From Gordionus sp. m RMFG-2023 (Eukaryota > Nematomorpha > Gordioida > Chordodea > Parachordodidae), in contig NC_088777.1 of the NCBI RefSeq assembly GCF_954871325.1, positions 21,057,366 through 21,121,365 of the forward strand: DNA of 64,000 nucleotides, in the 5' to 3' direction. Shown here in pieces: positions 45,904 to 55,566 of the stretch (its first letter is position 1; each line of letters starts with the position of its first letter). Under the pieces are notes generated by a model, which did not search any database, was not told the origin of the DNA, and saw nothing but the letters and a program-made list of their open reading frames with translations. Made by a program: the position numbers and the translations under genes.

Positions 45904-47100
45904 ATGAAATTAGTGCCGGAAGTTTTTAAAAAGTAATGTTTTTCGGTCTAAACCAGAAACCTTCATGGGCTGGCCAGCGACCCAGAGGGCCTAATATCAT
46001 ATTATCTAGCTGTCCTAAGTTTTTAAAACTTTTTTAATAAGCTTTGGCTTACAATTATTAAATTTAGAATATTTAAAACAATTGCTAATTTAAAAAAAAT
46101 ATTGCCTTTTTTCCTAATAATAAATTTCAGTATAGTAAACAAAACGATTGCCTAAATATATTTAAATATTGTTTATTTTCATTAAATAAAATCGCCCGGT
46201 CTGTCCTGCGGGTTCGTGTTCAGAGGGCCAGACAAAATTGGGTACTAAGACCAAATAAAAAATAAAGATCAGGTTAAATTTATGTTTTAAATATAATACA
46301 TCTATTTAGAAATCTAGGAGCCCTCTTATGAAAGTTTTGTTTAGCTAGAAATTATAATAGAATCAACTAAAGGACAATTAATAATATGATTAATTGTATC
46401 CAAATGTATTGTTAATTGTGCATGATTAATACAAATGTGTAGATAGATTTGTAAAAGTAATAAAAGTTTTGCCAGCCGGCCCGAGCCCGAATTTTTTTAC
46501 AAAAATATTAACAGGTTTGGCCAAGTCCGAAGCCCGTTCGCTCCTGCCCTACAAGCAGATATCTAGATTAAAAAAATAAAATATTTTTTTAAATTGAAAA
46601 GGAAACCCAAAGATATTATGGGGAAAAAAATCAAAATTAAAAAAAAATACATTGGCTATAAAAGTATATGAACAATCTAAATTAGGGGGGTAAGTTAGAT
46701 GAAATATTTTAAAAAAAATAATAAAAAGATTAGATTTGATGCAATTATTAAACTAAAAAATAAAAAGAAAAATGGAGGGGGGGGGGGGGGGTCAAAATTT
46801 TAAAAAAAGGAACAAAGTATGAATAATCGAAATTGGGGGGGGGGGGGGGTAAATTTTAAAAAAATAAAATAATAAAATTAGTTACATAAAGTATGAGGGG
46901 AGAGGTATTATTAAGAACAAGAAAAGAAATTGGGGGGGGGGGGGGATTGAAAATTTAAGACAAATAATAATAAAACAAAACTTTTACTTTAATCTTTACC
47001 AAAAAAAATTTTATTATTTTTTATTTCATTATCTAATATATAATCTCCATAATCACATGATGATCGTTTTCGTATCTCCTTAATGTATTTAAAATTTAAG
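45904..47100. repeat. Intergenic stretch with repeat fragments and G-tracts
   Basis: About 46,085-46,195 is a copy of the sequence at 9,115-9,235. G runs of 10 or more lie near 46,778, 46,837 and 46,932, each inside GGGGTAAATTTTAAAAAAA-like surroundings, suggesting a diverged tandem unit of about 75-95 bp. No gene seen. Confidence 0.5.
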
Positions 47101-47703
47101 GAGACTATATAGTGTAATGTTAATTTTTTTTTAAAAAATTTATTTTGCCATCCTAGGGATTCGAACTTGCAACTTCACGATTGGAAGGCAAACGTTCTTT
47201 CAATGCAGCCCCCCTCAACATATTTAATTTAAATTAACAATAAAGAGACTAGATAGTGTAATGTTAATTTTTTTTTAAAAAATTTATTTTGCCATCCTAG
47301 GGATTCGAACTTGCAACTTCGCGATTGGAAGGCAAACGTTCTTTCAATGCAGCCCCCCTCAACATATTTAATTTAAATTAACAATAAAGAGACTAGATAG
47401 TGTAATGTTAATTTTTTTTTAAAAAATTTATTTTGCCATCCTAGGGATTCGAACTTGCAACTTCGCGATTGGAAGGCAAACGTTCTTTCAATGCAGCCCC
47501 CCTCAACATATTTAATTTAAATTAACAATAAAGAGACTAGATAGTGTAATGTTAATTTTTTTTAAAAAAATTTATTTTGCCATCCTAGGGATTCGAACTT
47601 GCAACTTCACGATTGGAAGGCAAACGTTCTTTCAATGCAGCCACCCTCAACATATTTAATTTAAATTAACAATAAAGAGACTAGATAGTGTAATGTTAAT
47701 TTT
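47101..47703 (-). repeat. Four tandem 144-bp units, each with a tRNA-like sequence
   Basis: GAGACTAGATAGTGTAATGT starts at 47,101, 47,244, 47,389, 47,533 and 47,677, giving a period of 143-145 bp. On the minus strand each unit contains GAACGTTTGCCTTCCAATCG followed by GAAGTTGCAAGTTCGAATCC. This resembles the anticodon arm of tRNA-Gly(UCC) (GTTTGCCTTCCAA) and the T-loop/B box (GTTCGAATCC) at normal distance. The anticodon arm appears to have a two-base excess, and the T stem does not pair well, so these are tRNA-like or SINE-like rather than functional tRNAs. The units differ by only a few bases. Confidence 0.85.
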
Positions 47704-47770
47704 TTGCTCACTACGAGAATGGAACTCGAGCTTCCCGTTTCAAAGGCATACCGCATGCACCAACTTGAAT
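47700..47770 (-). other. Second, different tRNA-like sequence
   Basis: Minus strand: GTTGGTGCATGCGGTATGCC, TTTGAAACGGGAAG, then GAGTTCCATTCTCG and GTGAGCA. The layout (A-box-like TGGTGCATG, loop, B-box-like GAGTTCCATTC) suggests a pseudo-tRNA or SINE head. Stems are imperfect. It lies directly beside the 144-bp array. Confidence 0.35.
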
Positions 47771-48430
47771 ATAAATAAATCTAAAATATTAATTATATAT
47801 ATTAAAGTTTCACGCATGCACCAATTTCTTGAAATTTAAGAGTAAAAGAGGTAAAATTGTTCAATGTATACTGTGAGCATGTATTAGAAATATTAAAATT
47901 TAAAAATGTGATGGAGATCATATTGAATAAAATTTAAAATAGAAGTGCTAAGATTTTTGAATTTTAAATATGGGTTATAGATTGGTCTGAAATTTTTTTT
48001 GCAGACAGCCAGAACTGATCAAAAAACCATATGTTGAAGGGTAATTATTTAGTTTGTGTGTATGGTATTAAATATATTTTATTAATAAATTTTATATAAA
48101 TATTAAAATTTAAGAGTAAAAGAGGTAAAATTGTTGCATGTTTAAAATTTAAATTAGCATGAACATATTTTCAGAATGGTACTTTAATATGTATTCATGA
48201 ATTTCATATAAATACCAGGAGCTCACCAGTAGAATCATAGGTAAATCAGAAATTTACCCTTCATTTGATTATAATTTTGAAATTAGACAGATTTAATTCT
48301 TATAAGCCCCTTACATCAGACCTATTTTTCTGGATCAAATAAATTATTTGGGTTTTCCTGGGCTTGGGAAATATTTTTCACCATTAATATGGACTTGGAC
48401 CTAGCTTAAGAAACATTTTTCATAATTATT
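47771..48430. other. AT-rich stretch, no gene recognised
   Basis: AAATTTAAGAGTAAAAGAGGTAAAATTGTT occurs twice (about 47,834 and 48,107), so part of it is a short duplication. Otherwise featureless. Confidence 0.45.
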
Positions 48431-48439
48431 ATAGTCTAA

Positions 48440-49300
48440 AATTCCTGTAAATTTTTTAATTTTAAATATGGACTAGAAATTGGCCTGAAAATTTCTTTTG
48501 AAGACATGGCAAGGCCTGATCAAAAACCAAGGCCCATGCAACTTTCAGATTCTGATTGTATTTTTAAATGCATTGTGACTTTTTATATATTTTATTTCAG
48601 TCCTCAACTATCAAAATTATTATGGTCTTTTGCGGGTTTGAGAAAACCAAGTGCGAGGACCTGGCTTGGGAATTTTTTTAATATTAGGCATAGGTGTAAT
48701 ATTTAACACAGAATATTTATATGGCTTTCAGGTAAAATCTAATTTAAATATATTTTTATTCAAAAAAATAGTATTCACTCTTAGTCTTAATGGGTTAGCC
48801 TTGGTCGGAGTGAGCTAGGTTAAAATAAACTAAATAATAGATATGGTTTTTAGAGATTTACCTATCTTCAGGCTTGGAAAATTACTATCGGTTAGCCAGG
48901 TTTGAGAAATTTTTTTTATAAAATTATTATGGGTTGGGCTGGGCTAATATTTTTATAAATTATATTGGGCTGGGCTTGGGGAAAGTTTTTCAAAATTATT
49001 ATGAGGTTGGACGCTTGAGAATTTTTTTATTATTAATTATAGGTCAGACATTGGCCCAAAACAAATTTTTTTTGCAGGCCTGGGCTTGACCTGATCAAAA
49101 AACCAAGACCCATGAAAATCTGAATTTTGATTGTATTTTTAAATTCATTATGATTATTTAAATATTTTATTTCAGTTCTTAACTACCAAAATTATTATGA
49201 TCTTCCATTGGGCTTGGAAGAATTTTTCATAATTAATATGGCTTTGGAATTTGCCTGGGAATTTTTTTAATATTAAATATTAGGTATAAGTAATCAGTAA
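48440..49300. repeat. Two diverged copies of a roughly 280-bp repeat
   Basis: About 48,440-48,720 and 49,020-49,300 share GGCCTGATCAAAAACCAAGG/GACCTGATCAAAAAACCAAG, TCTGATTGTATTTTTAAATG and TATTTTATTTCAGT.CT.AACTA. GGGCTTGG-type motifs are scattered between them. Together with 49,365-49,513 this may be the body of the CTAG-ended repeat family. No coding content. Confidence 0.6.
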
Positions 49301-49364
49301 TATTTAACAAATAATATTGGTATTAGCAAGTAAATGCTTTAAATTTATTTTTACTCAAACCATA

Positions 49365-49513
49365 GCACTTAGTTTTAATGGATTATACCTGGCCTGAAGG
49401 GATGAGGGGGTAAGAAGAATAAATGGATATTATTTTCAAATAACAGGTAACATGCATAAAAGTAAGAAGAAAATTTTCATTCCCCGTCATTTTTGACGGG
49501 CTATTTACTAGTA
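49365..49513. repeat. Terminus of the CTAG...GATAGCCCGTCA repeat family, copy B
   Basis: Near-identical to 39,740-39,893, ending CATTTTTGACGGGCTATTTA then CTAG followed by TAA, which fits the TTA/TAA target preference seen for the MITE at 9,679-10,151. Confidence 0.75.
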
Positions 49514-49536
49514 ATACTATAATTATATTTATAAGT

Positions 49537-49766
49537 TTATTTATTTAAATATAAATTATAATAAAAATATCATCATATTTTGCTATTTTTAAGATGTTTA
49601 TGTTAACTACGAAAAAAATTTCTTATAAAAAATATATATCAAAATTTCGAATATCTTGCCTACCATAGAATTTTTCAATTGTCACCTAGATACTTGGCGG
49701 TTTCTTTGGCAAAATGTATATATTTTATTTAGACTAATGGCCAGTATATCATTAAAAATAAATAAA
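49537..49766 (-). repeat. Right arm of a large inverted-repeat pair
   Basis: Inverted copy of 43,072-43,315, ending CCAGTATATCATTAAAAATAAA. It includes the TTGTCACCTAGATACTTGGC block. Confidence 0.75.
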
Positions 49767-50190
49767 TAAACCGATACCCATATTTTGGATCGGATCGAAT
49801 AAAACGACCACAACTTTGGGTTGAAGTCGTAAAAAACCACCCGTTTGAGTCTGAGTAGAAAAAACGGAAAACATTAATTCGTCTTCTAGTCGACTTAAAA
49901 CTCGTATAACGACTTAAGTTGGAAGTCTAAAGATAAAGAAAAAAACAGAACAAATGTTTTATTAATTAATAAAAACTAATCAAGTTTATAGAACTATTCG
50001 TCCTCTAGTCGACTAAGTTCGTAGAACTGACTCAAGTTTATAAACTTGAGTTGGTAGTTGGTCGATTTAAATCGCGGAATTTAAACAGAAATGCTCAAAA
50101 AAATCATCAAACGTTGAGAATAAATATCAAACGTTCAGAAAATACTGAATATAATTTTTAGAAATACACATATTGTTGCAATTCCATAAT
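49767..50190. other. Repeat-like stretch with AGTCGACT motifs
   Basis: CGTC(T/C)TCTAGTCGACT and AACGACTTAAGTT / AACTGACTCAAGTT recur between 49,880 and 50,060. No gene recognised. Confidence 0.4.
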
Positions 50191-50198
50191 GCGATATG

Positions 50199-51638
50199 CA
50201 AGGGCCCCTACAACGGGGAGGGGGGGGGGTCCGAAGCAACTGCTTCAGTAAATGAGTGGGGGTACTTATTTTTAAATTTTTTTAAATTTAAAAAAAGAAT
50301 TTTTTTTACATTCATCATGATCATGTGATTCCTGGTTTATAAATGTAATAATAAGACCCCCCCCCCCCACTTAATATTTAATTTAATATATTGACGGAAA
50401 TTTTGGTCTATATTTAGTAAATTTTTTATCCGAGATTTCTTGTCATAAATTATTTTTCCAATTTTATATGCCTAAAAATATTAACCAAGAAAATACAAAT
50501 GCCTAATAAAAAATTGCAAATCGCATAATATAAGAGATGATAAATGGATAGATCACATTAGAAAAAGACATGGCGGGCTTAATATTAACGATATAAAGAA
50601 AAGTTTTGAAAAAGTAGCTTTTAAGAATGTTACTCAAAATTGGACAAATAGCTTTATGAAGGAGAGAAATCTACCTTTTGATTTTGAAAGTTCTAGACTT
50701 CAAACATTACAATCCAAAAAGGAGAGGTATATATACTTTCATCATTAAATATAGGAATTTTTTTTAGCTTTAAAATAGGTGTTTTACGCTGCACTCGATT
50801 TAATTATTATGCATTAACGAAAGATTTAATGATGATTCCATGAAATTTTTACATCAAACATCATTTTTTACGCCAAAGGGAATGGCAGAAAAATCAATTA
50901 TTAAAGAAGATATCGAGGATATTTGTGAATTTTACAATTTAAATTCAAGTCAAATTTTCGAAGAAATGTTAAAGTTTAGAAATATTTATAAGATGGCCAA
51001 AATGGGGAATGTAATTATTACTCATGACCTAGAGGTTCAAGAATCTAAAGATTTGTCAGATTCTGAGAATTGTAAATTTATTTAATTAAAATATTTTTAC
51101 CAATACATTATTTAGCTTCTTCTGATGATGATGATAATTCAGGGACTTACGATTCAGATTGGAAAAACTATTCATTTATTTTACCTTTTCGTTTACTTTA
51201 AAATTTTTCTGCTTTCCCAAATTTAAATATTTTATATAAATATTTATTAACCATTCCCACAACCTCATGTACTGCCGAAAGAGTCATGAGTAAAATTAAA
51301 TTAATTAAAACAAGACTTCGCAGTACCATGAAAGATTCTTTTCTCAATAATTTAACCATATTATCAGGAAAAAAATTTATTTAAATAATTAAATACTGAT
51401 GAAATTATAAATTCTTTCGCTTTCTCTTCCCCTAATTTACCTAAATTATTAATTTAAAAATAATATTTATAAAGTATATATTTTTTGCATTTTATTTATA
51501 TTATATATTAAAAATTGATGCAATAAAAATTATTTTTGAAATTTATGGGTGTAATAATTATCATTTCTATGAGGGGGGGGGGGATACTTTTCATGGGGGT
51601 ATTCTGCTTCATTCGCTCAAAAAGTGTAGGGGCCACTG
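50199..51638 (+). mobile_element. hAT transposon (P52rIPK/ZMYM type), internally deleted
   Basis: Ends CAAGGGCCCCTAC and inverted CAGTGGCCCCTAC, flanked by an exact 8-bp target duplication GCGATATG at 50,191-50,198 and 51,639-51,646. Plus-strand coding pieces: a segment at about 50,525-50,745 (DDKWIDHIRKRHGG, FEKVAFKNVTQNWTNSF) that ends at an AG/GTATAT donor; 50,840-51,085 (TSFFTPKGMAEKSIIKEDIE); and the dimerisation domain at about 51,230-51,380 (YLLTIPTTSCTAERVMSKIK, LRSTMKDSFLNNLTILS). G-tracts lie just inside both ends. The catalytic core is largely missing, so it is non-autonomous. The perfect target duplication suggests recent insertion. Confidence 0.88.
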
Positions 51639-52229
51639 GCGATATGGAAAAAACAAAAAGAGTTTAGGAAATTTATTAATATAATTTCGATTAAATGAAT
51701 GAAATTGCGTTATTTAATACTACATTTTGATTTAATGAAATAAAACTGCTTTTCATTTGTATAATTGACCCCCCCCCCTAAAGTTAACTTCCATCTAGAG
51801 GTCTGCATTGGGCGGGTTTTTTGGATAATATGCCCGCCCACTCAATGTTTAAAAAATTTTTTAACCCACCCGCCCAGCTCGCCCATAGTTTTCAAAAAAA
51901 TATACCCGCCCGCCCATTAATCTAAAAAATTTTACCCGCCCGACCGCCCATTAGTCTAAAATTTCTTGCCCGCCCGCACATTAGTCAGAAATTTTTTACC
52001 CGCCCGCCCATTATTTATAAAAAATTTTTTACCCAAGCCCGCTATTTTAATCATCTAATGAAAATAGTTTCAACATTACGTCTCTATAAGTTTTATAATT
52101 TAGGAAATTACTATATTAAGCTTAAAAAATATTCAATTTAAATTATGGATAATTTATTTTATCAAATAAAATATTTATAAAATATAAATAAATATTATAA
52201 GTAATTATAATGCAAAAATAATAATAAAT

Positions 52230-52443
52230 CCACATTTTCGGGATTCAAACACGTTCTTCAAAACCTTCCGGCAATGCTAAATCCTCTTTCAGAAGTAGCA
52301 CTAGTTGCAGGAATTCCTAATATTTTTCTTGCTAATCTTGATAGCTTTTGCAAATCTTTTTCTTGTCGTTTCCACCAAAGTAGGACATCCTTTTGAAGTA
52401 TATCCTCTTCTTTAATTGAAATCTTTAAATAAAAGTGAACCAA
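52230..52443 (-). pseudogene. hAT transposase C-terminal dimerisation part
   Basis: Minus strand: VLLWWKRQEKDLQKLSRLAR and ILGIPATSATSERGFSIAGR are the classic hAT C-terminal motif. The coding sequence then shifts into RTCLNPENVDLLLFLHYN in another frame. The Glu of SERGFS is the region of the third catalytic acidic residue in hATs. Confidence 0.8.
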
Positions 52444-53159
52444 TAATAATAAATTTAGTAATTTAAATTTATATTAATTGTAATATATGCATCTTAAAAT
52501 TATGCTAAATTATACTTATCAAAAATGGTTACTTTAAGATTTAAATATTTTGTTATGTCATTATGTACGGTACTATCCTCAGTAACAACCTCATCCTCCC
52601 ATCTGTTGGAGTTTAATTTTGATGTAGATGCTATTTATTTCAAATATTACATTTAATAAGTAGCTAAACGAATTTATAATTTATTAATACCTTTTAATTG
52701 GATTCTCTTTGCTTTTGGGGAAATGGGTAAAATTAAACTTTCATCTACGTCGATGTTACATTCTTCTATGCAAATCAAATCTAACAAGTTTTCAATATGT
52801 TTTTTTTACTTCATTAATTTCTTCCGACGACAACATCCTCATTTGTCGGAACTTTGGTATTAAAAATGTTGAAACTTTATGGAGCATATGAATTTTAAAT
52901 TTTTAAATTATAAAATTTTTAGCTCTTTTCTTTATTATATCTATTTCTTTTTCGCATTTTGTTTTTCTCTCCATTATATTCATATTTATTTCATTATGCT
53001 CATGTAGAAGATTATACCTAATTTTTTTATAAATAAAGATAAAATGGGCATAAATCCCAAAATATTAATTTTCATACCATATAAGAGCGTTCTGTAGTGT
53101 AGGCCTGCAATCACCCTCAAGAGGATTAGTTGCATCTTTATATGGTTCCAAATATATCA

Positions 53160-53888
53160 GTGTTTTTAAATCTTCCTTTCCCATAGATCCCATTTTTCAG
53201 TCATATCACGAGATTGTAAGAATAAAAAAATCTCATCATACATTATATAAATGCTTTGTAGCATATTATGCTTTGTATTCCATCTTATATCAATATTTTG
53301 TAGTAACGTCTTGCTTAGATATTTTACGTTACCACTTTGTTTGAAATAAGTCGTCAATGATGCAGTTACCAAAATATTATTAATCTCGTGAGCATTTTCT
53401 AAAATAAAAGTTGACTGGAAGGTATTACGAAGTATTGTGTTCAGCATATGTGCTGAACAGTTTAGTCTATTAAACCTAATATTTGAAAAAATAAAAGGAA
53501 AATATAGTTCTTTAAATATGAATGTTTTTTTTTAGGTGTATACAAAATCTCTCAGAAATTATTATAATATCTACCTAATAATTAAATTCTATTTAATAAA
53601 AAATTTACCCTTCCAAAGCTTTTTTAATATTTGCTCCTTGATCCGTAACAAAGATGAGCTTGGAAAAATATTCTCGGGGAACACCAATTTTTTAAAATTT
53701 TTTTAATAATTCTTTAAGAATATTTTCTCCCGTCTTTTTTTCATCTTGAAATTTTGAAATAAAAAGAAATTTTTTTTCTAATTTCCAATTTTGTATATAA
53801 TGGATTGATAGAGATATGTAATCGGTTATGGTAAATTCTTCACACCACATATCAGTAGTACATGAGCAAATGGAATTTTTTATGATTT
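53160..53888 (-). pseudogene. hAT transposase catalytic-core part
   Basis: Minus strand: at about 53,650-53,890, CTTDMWCEEFTITDYISLSI carries the first catalytic Asp region (TDMW), followed by HYIQNWKLEKKFL and then LIFVTDQGANIKKALE, with the second Asp (TDQGANI). At 53,166-53,447, TTYFKQSGNVKYLSKTLLQN and DIRWNTKHNMLQSI match the insertion and RWN motifs of hAT transposases. A frame break separates the blocks. Confidence 0.75.
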
Positions 53889-54431
53889 CTACAAATATTT
53901 CTTTAAGATCCTCAGTAACTTGGATACGTTGCGGCTAACTGTTGTAGCACAAAGGATGATCTTATTAACATCCAATTTACCATATGTTGCCCCTAAGTCG
54001 GCAAATCTTTGTAAAATATTTATAAATCGAGGTTCTTGAACTGCTTGAAATGGCCTAAAAAAGATAAAAGAATAATTTATTAAATTAAAATACCTAATGT
54101 CTCTAGCGCAATATTCTACAAAATTCGCTATTAGACCAGATTTTATCGTTTTGTTTAATTGAGAATTGTCTTTTTCAAAATATCCAGTTATTTTTTTATT
54201 ATCTATCAAATCTTCATAATTTGCAGATGAACATTGATGCCGAAGGCTATTATATTTAAAGATGGACTCGCAATCATTGCACAGAATCCAATCTAGCTTT
54301 TTGTCATTTTCATCAAAAATAATTTTAAATTGTTTCCACATTGACGATTTAAGTTTATTATTATTATCTTCATTGTTTTTTATCTTATAAAAATTATTTT
54401 TTATTTTCTTAGCAATATATTTTTTATTCAT
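53889..54431 (-). pseudogene. hAT transposase N-terminal part with an intron
   Basis: Minus strand from ATG at 54,431. A basic N-terminus is followed by a BED-like finger (WILCNDCESIFKYNS...LRHQC) and the Hermes-type DNA-binding/dimerisation region (NFVEYCARDIR, PFQAVQEPRFINILQRFADL, GATYGKLDVNKIILCATTVS). A 39-nt intron at 54,055-54,093 (GTATTT...TTTTTTAG) splits the Arg codon of CARDIR-PF. It is a multiple of three without stops, so the unspliced frame also stays open. The frame ends near 53,889, and the catalytic core follows in another frame. Confidence 0.8.
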
Positions 54432-54715
54432 AATTTAAAATTAAATTAAAAAATATTATTTTGTTAAAATTATGTTATAAAAAATAAAACAACTTTTTAT
54501 TAATTAAAATAAAAATTTTTAATTTTTTTAACCCGTCCGCCCATTGTTTAAATTTCTTAACCCGCCCGCCCACCGGCCCATTGTTAAAAAAATTTTTTAA
54601 CCCGCCCGCCTGCCCATTGTTAAAAAAAATTTTTAACCCGCCCGCCTGCCCGTTCTTAAAAAGGGCGTAGGCGGGCGGGCAGGAAACCCGACCAATGCAG
54701 ACCTCTACTTCCATC

Positions 54716-55560
54716 CTCTTAAAAATTTGTAAGCAATCGCATATATAAACGCTAAAAAATTATTTAATATTTCAAAAAATCTTAAATAAAATAAGATATA
54801 TTAATTTAAAAATAAAATAAAAAATTAACCAATTATTAAAAAATAACAAAAAAATAACAAAAAAAATAAAATAAAAAAGAATAATGAGCCCCCCTAACCG
54901 ATTAATTTTTTGAAACTGGTGATAAAATAATAATTTGTATAATTCTGTATGAATTTGATTTCTTTTATATACAAATATATTATATTTTTATATAAAATCA
55001 GCTTGGGAGTCGGCTCTATGTTTCCTTCCCCGCCCCTCTTATTTATATTTTTGATATTATTATTTATTTTTATATCATATCTTATGTTTTTAAATGAATG
55101 TAAATAGACCCCAGGTCTGAACCCCGGGTCTGTGCTCGGGGTTCGTGCTCAGAGCTGGTTTAGTCGATATTTTAGACCCAAACCCCGGGTCTGAGCACTA
55201 CACAACCAACCAATTAACAACACTAGCTAGGACGACGTCTTAGTCTATCTTAGTCTACATAATTCTTTATTTTAACTAGCATTTTAATTATATTGATCTC
55301 CTCCTAAGCCGTTTCTCCGTCATGACCATATATCTATATCAATAATTTGTATTTTCCAAAACTTTGCTTCCTTATTCGTTTTACCTTCATAGGTAGTCGG
55401 GATAGAATATCAATTAGCATGTTTTCTCTTCCTTTCTTATATGTTATTTCAAAATTATATTTAGCCATTTCCAGGTCCTTTGATAGTTAGTTATTCGGAA
55501 ATTTTGTCAAAGTTAGTTATTCGGAAATTTTGTAAAATCAAGACTATTTTCTAACAATCT
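54716..55560. other. Intergenic stretch
   Basis: A/T-rich with CAATTATTAAAAAATAACAA-like simple sequence, the GC-rich repeat at 55,100-55,205 and a TTAACAACACTAGC repeat end near 55,218. A 24-base direct duplication (AAAGTTAGTTATTCGGAAAT) lies at about 55,480-55,530. Confidence 0.5.
55100..55205. repeat. GC-rich palindromic repeat, copy 3
   Basis: AGACCCCAGGTCTGAACCCC and GTCTGTGCTCGGGGTTCGTG, then GAGCTGGTTTAGTCGATATT and TTAGACCCAAACCCCGGGTC. The second half matches 33,830-33,895 closely. Confidence 0.75.
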
Positions 55561-55566
55561 CTACAC

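Larger units (their letters stand above)
51796..54707 (-). mobile_element. hAT transposon (Hermes/hobo-like), nearly full length
   Basis: TIR TAGAGGTCTGCATTGGGCGG and its inverted copy at the right end, with an exact 8-bp target duplication CTTCCATC at 51,788-51,795 and 54,708-54,715. The 2.9-kb element has GCCCGCCC-rich subterminal blocks on both sides and a transposase on the minus strand. It looks young, because the target duplication is perfect and the interior long. The coding region nonetheless carries several stops or shifts. Shorter relatives with the same ends are at 17.2, 22.3, 32.6 and 58.4 kb. Confidence 0.92.

Noticed and set aside
47101-47703. Calling four functional tRNA-Gly(UCC) genes
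   Set aside because: The anticodon arm has extra bases and the T stem does not pair, so functional tRNAs are unlikely.
43072-49766. Inverted 230-bp arms 6.7 kb apart as the ends of a Polinton/Maverick-type element
   Set aside because: No capsid, protein-primed polymerase, packaging ATPase or retroviral-type integrase is recognisable between the arms; the content is hAT relics and tandem repeats.
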